A DNA stretch of 40,310 nt from Chrysiogenes arsenatis DSM 11915 (GTDB taxonomy: Bacteria > Chrysiogenota > Chrysiogenetes > Chrysiogenales > Chrysiogenaceae). The notes beneath the pieces are model-generated. The model had not been told where the DNA came from. It made no database searches and worked only from the letters and a program-made list of their open reading frames with translations. Positions within the stretch are counted from its first letter, which is position 1. Each line of letters begins with the position of its first letter. Positions 34,551 through 40,310 of this stretch are shown here, in pieces. The translations under genes and the position numbers were made by a program. Where the stretch lies: positions 1 through 40,310 of the forward strand of contig NZ_AWNK01000004.1 of NCBI RefSeq assembly GCF_000469585.1, written 5' to 3'.

Positions 34551-36002
34551 GTGCTGCGCCGACTCGGCGTACTGCTTGCGTGCTTCGGCATCATTCTTGG
34601 CATAAGTCAATCCGTTCAGGCGGCCAATCAACCATTGCCACCCGAATGGCATTTTGATGTCTACCCCGTTCCCCGCGCCACAGAATGGCAGCCAGGGCCA
34701 AAGATACTCTTTGTTGGTGGCATCCACGGCGACGAATCAGGCGGGCACCGGAGTGCGGCGTACGCGCTGCAAGGCAGCGTGAGTCGCGGTGATGTGCACA
34801 TCATCCCGTATATCAACCGTCAGGCTGTTATTATGCACCGCCGTGGCGTCAATGTCGATATGAACCGCATTTTTGGCGAACCCAAACCTGATCTCCCTGA
34901 ATCTGCGGTAGTGCGTAAACTCAGCGCACTCATGCAAAATTACGACTACATCCTGACGTTGCACGATGGTTCCGGCTACTACTCACCAACGTACCAGAAC
35001 AGTGACCGCAATCCAATGCGCTATGGTCAATCGCATATCATTGATACCGAACATTATTCACGAACCAAACATGGTGACATGTGTTTGCGTTGTGTGGCCG
35101 ACGATGTTGTCAGCAAAGTGAACGCCGAAATTGCCGATCAAAATCACCATTTCCATGTCAATAACACGAAAACTGGCGAGTCCGGTACCATTCACGTTGA
35201 GCAACGCGCGAGTTTAACCTATTACGCTCTCACGAAACTTGGTATTCCAGCCTTTTGTTCCGAAGCGTCAAAAATGCTGCCAGACCTTCGCCATCGCGTC
35301 CGTTACCATCTGAAAGTTATGCAGGCATTTGTGGATACAGTTGGTGGGGAACTGATGACGCCACCGGATGACCTAGAAAGTATCGGTTGGTATTTGGAAG
35401 ACACAAAACGTTTAGAGCACGTCGAAATTGCCATCAACGGGCTTGCGCGACGCGTACTTCCGTGGGGGCGCCTCTACTTACTCCCTGGTGATACCGTAGA
35501 AGTGCTTGGGTTTGGCAATCGCGAGCACCACGGTTGGACAGCAGATATCCTTGGTGTTGGTTCAAATGTCGATACGGCTATCCCCTTTGCTGTCACACAA
35601 GAAAGTCGCATCGTCATCCGTAAAGAACACGAAGTTCAGGGTGAAATTCGCCTGCATATGACCGAAAACCCTACGGTTGAGTTTGCACTCTCCGTCGATG
35701 GCGCCCCACCAATAAAGCTGCGTCAGGGCGAGGTTGTGGTGATGAGCAATACTCTTGTCATTGGTGAAGCATTATCTCGCTCCGGCTCTACAGGCGATAT
35801 CGTCAATTTTTCAGGCTATGTACCGCCAGGAGGGAGCCCTATTCCCGACGACCGCCACTATCTGATTACAACTGAAGAACTCGATTGGCGCTATTCGGTC
35901 AATAAACGTGGACTTCTCTACCGCGTACAAGGGCTGGCCTCCGATCATCGCACCTCCACCGGTGAAGTCTACATTCAAATCCTTGATCGGCACGGAAAAT
36001 AG
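34551..36002 (+). CDS. csd4: Csd4/Pgp1-like peptidoglycan DL-carboxypeptidase (M14 family)
   Basis: Csd4 and Pgp1 trim peptidoglycan tripeptides to dipeptides in the periplasm and are required for helical shape in Helicobacter and Campylobacter. With a GTG start at 34551 the protein is 483 residues and opens with a signal peptide (LRRLGVLLACFGIILGISQSVQA). Zinc ligands fit the HxxE...H pattern: His59 and Glu62 in GGIHGDES, and His138 in LTLHDGSGYY. Glu238 (FCSEASK) is the likely general base. The block RGVNVDMNRIFG and the LHDGSGYY context are close to Csd4. The C-terminal part (about 290-480) should hold small beta domains. The start lacks a good ribosome site; a GTG at 34491 is an alternative, but it would place 20 residues before the signal sequence. 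Confidence 0.82.
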   Translation: MLRRLGVLLACFGIILGISQSVQAANQPLPPEWHFDVYPVPRATEWQPGPKILFVGGIHGDESGGHRSAAYALQGSVSRGDVHIIPYINRQAVIMHRRGVNVDMNRIFGEPKPDLPESAVVRKLSALMQNYDYILTLHDGSGYYSPTYQNSDRNPMRYGQSHIIDTEHYSRTKHGDMCLRCVADDVVSKVNAEIADQNHHFHVNNTKTGESGTIHVEQRASLTYYALTKLGIPAFCSEASKMLPDLRHRVRYHLKVMQAFVDTVGGELMTPPDDLESIGWYLEDTKRLEHVEIAINGLARRVLPWGRLYLLPGDTVEVLGFGNREHHGWTADILGVGSNVDTAIPFAVTQESRIVIRKEHEVQGEIRLHMTENPTVEFALSVDGAPPIKLRQGEVVVMSNTLVIGEALSRSGSTGDIVNFSGYVPPGGSPIPDDRHYLITTEELDWRYSVNKRGLLYRVQGLASDHRTSTGEVYIQILDRHGK

Positions 36003-36065
36003 GACTACTGTACGGTATGCACATTTGGTGCAGCGACAAAGCCGACATTCACCGCTGGAGGAATT

Positions 36066-36974
36066 ATGCGCACCAATATCTTCATACTCTTATTCGTACT
36101 TCTGCTCAGTACCACATCATCACTCGCGGCCGTTATCGACATTTTTCCACTGATTCCAGCGACATCGTCCCTTACCACCGAGGAAAAACAGCGTATTGCT
36201 GACACGATACGTCAGCAGATCCGCACGGCAAACGAAGCGGTACCGTCTGAAGATCGCATAGCGTTCTGGAATACCGTGGAACGGCTCACCCCGAACGACC
36301 GAACTCAACTGCGCGACTTGATCCTTCGTAGTGAAATAGCCCTGCTGGAAAACTTTTATCGCGATGCATTGTCCACGCTTCAGCAAGGAGGAGCGACCAA
36401 GTCAGTGGCTCGGGAACGGCTGGAGCAAGAGTTGATTGATCAACGCCTCCTCTCTTTGTGGCGTCGTGACGAAATGGATGAATCTATGCGTCGCATTGCC
36501 GCTGGTGAACCCGTGCGCTTTGACGTTTTCCCTGCCGCCGTTACGGTCGAGCAAATTCAGCAACGGTTGAAAGATCTCACCAATGCCCGTCGTTACGTAG
36601 GGATGCTTTTTCTGCGCCCGGCACAACTGACAAACCAGCCAGATAATGCGCTTATTCCTGCAAACATGACCTTATCCCCTTTTACGATTACGCTCCAAGG
36701 GCGTAGCGGCTCCGTTGAAGGAACCATCAGTATTGATCTGCGCCTTGCCACACGCGACCGCGCACAAGGGCGCCAGGAGATTTTGAACAAAAAAGATGCT
36801 ATCGAACAAACGGTGCGTAATATCGCCTTTCATTGGCGCGCTGCGAACCTTGACGGCGCACCCGATGGTCAAAACCGATTTGCTCGCGAAATCGCACGCG
36901 ATTTAGGGTATATTCTTGCGGTTGCCCGGCTTGAAGCTGTCACTATTACCGCGCTCGACATTCTGGGCGAATAA
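36066..36974 (+). CDS. exported protein of unknown function
   Basis: This 302-residue protein has a clear signal peptide (MRTNIFILLFVLLLSTTSSLAA, cleavage about 21). The mature part is rich in charged helices (TEEKQRIADTIRQQIRT, ARERLEQELIDQRLLSLWRR) and then carries a more beta-like segment (FTITLQGRSGSVEGTISIDLRLAT). I recognise no family. GGAGG lies five bases before the ATG. It sits between the Csd4-like gene and the cysteine desulfurase in the same direction, 63 bases after the former and 20 before the latter, so it may be co-transcribed and periplasmic. Confidence 0.7.
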   Translation: MRTNIFILLFVLLLSTTSSLAAVIDIFPLIPATSSLTTEEKQRIADTIRQQIRTANEAVPSEDRIAFWNTVERLTPNDRTQLRDLILRSEIALLENFYRDALSTLQQGGATKSVARERLEQELIDQRLLSLWRRDEMDESMRRIAAGEPVRFDVFPAAVTVEQIQQRLKDLTNARRYVGMLFLRPAQLTNQPDNALIPANMTLSPFTITLQGRSGSVEGTISIDLRLATRDRAQGRQEILNKKDAIEQTVRNIAFHWRAANLDGAPDGQNRFAREIARDLGYILAVARLEAVTITALDILGE

Positions 36975-36994
36975 GAGGAGGCGAGTAGTTATCC

Positions 36995-38152
36995 ATGTCC
37001 CACTATCTCTACTTTGACCTTTTGGCCACGACGCCCTGCGACGAGCGGGTCGTGGCAGCAATGCTTCCCTACTTTACTGAGCAATATGGAAACCCAGCAA
37101 GCACGGTGCACCGAGCAGGCAAACGGGCGCTCAACGCCGTACATCATGCCCGCGAACAGGTAGCTGCGCTCATCGGGGCTCATCATTCGGAAATTATCTT
37201 CACCGCTGGAGCTACCGAAAGCAATAACCTTGCTCTCCTTGGGATCGCTCCGGACGTGAGACAACCAAACGGACGTCGGAAAATACTGACGTCATCCATC
37301 GAACATCGCGCGGTACTTGCCCCTTGTCGCTCCCTCAAGCATCGAGGGTTTTGCGTCATAGAGCTTCCTGTTGCGTCGACGGGACGACTCAATATGGACG
37401 CCCTCGAAGAGGCCATCGACAGCGATACACTGCTTATTTCGGTGCAACTCGCCAATAATGAAATCGGCACCATTCAGGACATCGCTGCCATCTGTGCACT
37501 TGCTCGCGAATATGGCGCTGCCGTTCACTGTGATGCTGCTCAGGGTGTTGGCAAAATTCCCGTTCAGGTAGCAGAGCTCGGCATCGACTTTCTCTCTATA
37601 AGCGCGCATAAATTTTATGGTCCCAAAGGGATCGGCGCACTCTATTGCCGCCACGATTCTCCTTTTCGCCTCGTACCAATGCTGCACGGCGGGACGCACG
37701 AACATGGCTTACGCCCGGGGACGTTGAACGTTCCCGCAATCGTCGGTTTTGGTGAAGCGTGCGCCATTGCCCAGCAAGAACTGGCGCATGACATGGCGCA
37801 TGCCGCGGCACTGCGCCAACTTTTTATCGACTTGATATGCCACGCCATCCCTGAGAGCCGTATCAATGGCGATAGCCACTTCCACCTTCCAGGGTGCATC
37901 AGCATTACCCTGCCAGAAGTCGATGCCGAATCAATCATGCTGGCTACCCCTGACATTGCGATGAGTTCCGGTGCCGCCTGCACCTCTGATATCCCAGAAC
38001 AATCACACGTCTTAAGCGCTATTGGCTTACCGCCGGAAGCCGCAGCGGGAACGCTCCGTCTCGCGTTCGGGCGCGGCATTCGAGAAGAAGACGTGCGCGC
38101 TGGTGTTGCGTTACTCACCGAAGCGTACTTCCAAACGCTTGAGCTGAGTTGA
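36995..38152 (+). CDS. cysteine desulfurase (NifS/IscS family)
   Basis: This is a PLP enzyme that takes sulfur from cysteine for Fe-S clusters, tRNA thiolation or other uses. The N-terminus reads YFDLLATTPCDERV, in place of the usual YxDNxATTP. The cofactor lysine is at about 206 in SAHKFYGPKGIGALY. The reactive cysteine is at about 329 in SSGAACTSDIPEQSHVL, the group I (IscS/NifS) long-loop form. The 385-residue length is normal. GAGGAGG precedes the ATG by about a dozen bases. No iscU or other Fe-S scaffold gene lies nearby, so the specific pathway is not evident. Confidence 0.92.
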   Translation: MSHYLYFDLLATTPCDERVVAAMLPYFTEQYGNPASTVHRAGKRALNAVHHAREQVAALIGAHHSEIIFTAGATESNNLALLGIAPDVRQPNGRRKILTSSIEHRAVLAPCRSLKHRGFCVIELPVASTGRLNMDALEEAIDSDTLLISVQLANNEIGTIQDIAAICALAREYGAAVHCDAAQGVGKIPVQVAELGIDFLSISAHKFYGPKGIGALYCRHDSPFRLVPMLHGGTHEHGLRPGTLNVPAIVGFGEACAIAQQELAHDMAHAAALRQLFIDLICHAIPESRINGDSHFHLPGCISITLPEVDAESIMLATPDIAMSSGAACTSDIPEQSHVLSAIGLPPEAAAGTLRLAFGRGIREEDVRAGVALLTEAYFQTLELS

Positions 38153-38165
38153 AGGGAAAGTTGTT

Positions 38166-38813
38166 ATGAACATCTTTTTTATTGCCGATGTTATCGGCCT
38201 GAGCGCTTTTGCTGTTAGTGGCTTTCTGGTTGGTGTACGTGCGCGGCTTGATCTACTGGGGGTTATCATAGCCGCTTTCCTGACGGGGGTTGGTGGCGGA
38301 ATAGCGCGCGATGCGATTGTCAACACGACGCCATTCGCCTTTCGCGAAAACTATCCCTTGATTGTCATCATCGTCTCGCTGGTGCTCGCACTACTCTTCC
38401 GTTTACACCGTCGCGGAGATGTCGACCGTCATGCATTGCTTATTGTTGCCGATAGCATAGGGCTGATTGCGTTTAGTATTACCGGTGCACTGGTTGCTAT
38501 CGAACATCAACTGAATTTTTTTGGCATCATTTCGTTAGCATTCCTGACCGCTGTCGGCGGAGGTATTATTCGTGATGTGATGATTAATGAAGTTCCATTT
38601 ATTTTAAAAACTGATTTTTACGGGAGCGTGGCGCTCCTGATTGGTATTGCCTTTTACTGGCTTGATCGCACCGAACTTTTGAGCGATCTGGCTATTTTTG
38701 TCGTCGCTGCGGTGGGACTCAGCCTGCGCCTTTTTGCGTATTTTACTGGCTGGAAACTCCCAACTTTTGACACTTCACCAACTTCACCAAAAGATGGAGG
38801 AACTCATGAGTGA
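38166..38813 (+). CDS. TRIC/YicG-type membrane protein (UPF0126)
   Basis: This 215-residue inner-membrane protein has about seven hydrophobic segments arranged as two repeats. Each repeat contains the glycine-rich hallmark GVGGGIARD (near 41) or AVGGGIIRD (near 127). This is the UPF0126 family, related to trimeric intracellular cation channels; some members have been linked to glycine transport. The gene starts 13 bases after the desulfurase stop with GAAGGGAAAG upstream, and its end overlaps the sirtuin start by eight bases. Confidence 0.9.
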   Translation: MNIFFIADVIGLSAFAVSGFLVGVRARLDLLGVIIAAFLTGVGGGIARDAIVNTTPFAFRENYPLIVIIVSLVLALLFRLHRRGDVDRHALLIVADSIGLIAFSITGALVAIEHQLNFFGIISLAFLTAVGGGIIRDVMINEVPFILKTDFYGSVALLIGIAFYWLDRTELLSDLAIFVVAAVGLSLRLFAYFTGWKLPTFDTSPTSPKDGGTHE

Positions 38814-39633
38814 CGCCCTCACACGTGCGGCTACAGCGCTTCGAGACGCAACAGAAAGTGTTTTATTTTTAACCAGCGCTGGCATGAGTGCCGATTCAGG
38901 CATTCCCACATTTCGCGACCGTGATGGATACTGGCGCAATTTTCCGCCATTCAAAGAGCTGGGACTGGTGGCCGAAGAGTTGGCTTCACCCTACTCTTTT
39001 CGTATCCGTCCAGAGCGCTCGTGGGCTTTTTACGAGTGGCGTCGGCGCAATGCTCACACCAATCAGCCACATGCAGGCTATGCGATCCTGAATGCACTTA
39101 TGCAGCGGAGCCAACACAGCTTTGTGCATACGACAAACACCGACGGCTACCATATACGCAGCGGGATTGAACCCACATCGGTGCGCGAAGTGCACGGTTC
39201 CATGTGGCGGCTGCAGTGTTTACGCGGCTCACGCTGCCGGTATGGATATCGTGATTCTCTCGATGTGCCGCTCTGCGACCTGAACGAAACGACGATGATA
39301 GCCACCACTCTCCCCAAATGCCCGGAGTGCGGCGAACTCCTCCGTCCGCATATACTCATGTGGGGCGATAGTGACTATATTGGTCACCCTATTCAGGACG
39401 ATAATTTCACCAGTTTTCTGACGGAAGTCACCACACCGCAGGTCGTTGTGCTTGTTGGGTCGAGTGCAGCGGTGCCAACCAACGATTATTTGGCAGCACG
39501 CTTACAGCGGCAGGGATCGCTCATAATAACAATCAATCCTGACTCTGCCTCACTAGAAGTCTGCCGCCCGGACATTTACCTCCCTTTTAAGGCCGCACAC
39601 GCTTTCGAAGAACTGGCGCTCAAGGTACTTTAA
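38806..39633 (+). CDS. Sir2-like NAD-dependent protein deacylase
   Basis: Sirtuins remove acyl groups from lysines using NAD+. The NAD-binding motif TSAGMSADSGIPTFRDRDG is near residues 24-42. TTNTD replaces the usual TQNxD, and the catalytic base is His130 in EVHGSMW. The four presumed zinc cysteines are Cys138, Cys144 (five residues apart, wider than usual) and Cys172, Cys175 (CPEC). The second glycine motif is LVGSSAAVPTND. The ATG at 38806 with GGAGG (38796-38800) gives 275 residues; longer frames reach into the previous gene. The atypical TTNTD and Cys spacing place it in a divergent Sir2 subgroup. Confidence 0.87.
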   Translation: MSDALTRAATALRDATESVLFLTSAGMSADSGIPTFRDRDGYWRNFPPFKELGLVAEELASPYSFRIRPERSWAFYEWRRRNAHTNQPHAGYAILNALMQRSQHSFVHTTNTDGYHIRSGIEPTSVREVHGSMWRLQCLRGSRCRYGYRDSLDVPLCDLNETTMIATTLPKCPECGELLRPHILMWGDSDYIGHPIQDDNFTSFLTEVTTPQVVVLVGSSAAVPTNDYLAARLQRQGSLIITINPDSASLEVCRPDIYLPFKAAHAFEELALKVL

Positions 39634-39653
39634 CAGTATAAGAATCATATTTT

Positions 39654-39682
39654 TTGACAGAGATAGTAACAATTGCTATCAT
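39654..39682 (+). promoter_or_regulatory. sigma-70-like promoter of the HDOD gene
   Basis: TTGACA at 39654-39659 is a perfect -35 box. A 17-base spacer separates it from TATCAT at 39677-39682, which matches five of six -10 positions. The start codon lies about 74 bases beyond the -10. Confidence 0.75.
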
Positions 39683-39755
39683 CCTCTCCGGCGTATGAAA
39701 AGTGACAAAATGTAGGAATGCGTATTCTGCAATAACGGAAAAAACGGAGGAATGT

Positions 39756-40310
39756 ATGCCCGATACGGTGAAAAATCTTGAGTTGATTGATATGCCCGAC
39801 ATGGAAAAAGCCCGTTCCTTAATCAACCACATCGGCTTACCGCACCAACCACGCGTCGTCATGCAGGCCTTACGTGAAACGCAAAAAGAGTCGCCCGATT
39901 TTGGCCGTATCGTTCAAATTATCAACTCCGATACCGCGATGGCAGCAAAAATATTAAAACTGGTCAATGCTCCGGCTTGGGGCCTGCGCCAACACATATC
40001 GTCTATCTCGCAAGCGCTGGCGCTGCTTGGCATTCCTCGCTTTAATGTATTGGTCATTACTAGCGCCCTCAAAGAAGCCGTTGTAGGGGATGATGCATCG
40101 CTCCATACGTTCTGGCTCCACTCCGTTAACGTGGCGCGTGGCACAGAATACATTTTGGATCACCAGCATATCTTCCGTAATTTTTCCGAATTGATCCCAG
40201 AACAAGTCTACCTCGCTGGACTGTTTCACGATGCGGCCGTCCCAATGATTGCCAAACGTTACCCGCTTTATCGCGAGTTTTTTCCGTTCCTGCTGCGCGA
40301 GCGCGACCGC
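39756..40310 (+). CDS. HDOD domain protein, truncated by the window end
   Basis: The first 185 codons are visible. HDOD domains are HD-related but generally non-enzymatic modules found in signalling proteins that often act with cyclic-di-GMP or chemotaxis systems. The typical pattern is present: LPHQPRVVMQAL, IVQIINSDTAMAAKILKLVNAPAWGL, ISQALALLGIPRFNVLVITSAL, then the HD-like FWLHSVNVARG and YLAGLFHDAAVPMI, which still has an HD pair. The ATG at 39756 has GGAGG at 39746-39750. A frame opening at the overlapping ATG 39752 stops quickly, which supports this start. The C-terminal part lies beyond the window, so any additional domain is unknown. Confidence 0.88.
   Translation, partial: MPDTVKNLELIDMPDMEKARSLINHIGLPHQPRVVMQALRETQKESPDFGRIVQIINSDTAMAAKILKLVNAPAWGLRQHISSISQALALLGIPRFNVLVITSALKEAVVGDDASLHTFWLHSVNVARGTEYILDHQHIFRNFSELIPEQVYLAGLFHDAAVPMIAKRYPLYREFFPFLLRERDR

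Noticed and set aside
1-40310. CRISPR arrays, tRNA or rRNA genes
   Set aside because: No regularly spaced short repeats with unique spacers and no tRNA- or rRNA-like sequence were seen; the 57-base repeats are contiguous without spacers.

Overview
The window looks like a chromosomal segment of a Gram-negative bacterium. It carries a predicted lipoprotein with a lipobox, a periplasmic ferric-ion binding protein, a Csd4-like periplasmic peptidoglycan carboxypeptidase, and core genes such as glmU, alaS and accD. Base composition is moderate in GC. The Csd4-like gene suggests a curved or helical cell, and the overall style is compatible with Chrysiogenetes or a deltaproteobacterium-like lineage. 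That placement is a low-confidence impression, because no rRNA is present.

Left part (1-10 kb). The window opens inside an IS21-family element (istB plus the right terminus). The element has inserted into a lipoprotein gene made of near-identical 91-residue bacterial Ig-like (BIG2) repeats. After about 400 bases without a recognisable gene comes a minus-strand operon: fbpA-fbpB-fbpC (ferric iron ABC importer) followed by a small zincin-type metallopeptidase. An accessory patch follows: a class II Fic AMP-transferase with a C-terminal winged helix behind a two-dyad operator-like region, a RhuM-family protein, two broken N-terminal fragments of type I restriction specificity genes (hsdS) with dispersed repeats, and an AT-rich KAP-family P-loop NTPase. 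It reads as a decayed defence or restriction island.

Central part (12.4-22.4 kb). A two-gene nonribosomal peptide locus is the highlight: an AsnB-type amidotransferase followed by a NRPS of about 2,700 residues with the order A-PCP-C-A-PCP-E. The second adenylation domain carries the classical threonine specificity residues. It is split by an insertion of about 560 residues holding a radical SAM domain followed by a cobalamin-binding domain, the reverse of the usual B12-then-radical-SAM order. The protein begins without a condensation domain and ends in an epimerase with a docking-like tail and no thioesterase, so it probably passes a D-configured intermediate to a partner outside the window. 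The first adenylation domain has an atypical specificity pocket.

Right part (22.4-40.3 kb). This is mostly housekeeping: an ABC-F ATPase (convergent with the NRPS), polyphosphate kinase 2, accD, a PHP-domain phosphoesterase overlapping ugd, glmU with two small overlapping genes behind it, a family of 57-base direct repeats, alaS, an SlyD-like FKBP isomerase, trmL, the Csd4-like carboxypeptidase, an exported protein of unknown function, a cysteine desulfurase, a TRIC/YicG-type membrane protein overlapping a sirtuin-like deacylase, and the start of an HDOD-domain gene behind a strong sigma-70-like promoter. ugd and glmU are divergent and both concern UDP-sugar supply. alaS through the sirtuin gene run mainly on the plus strand in short operons.
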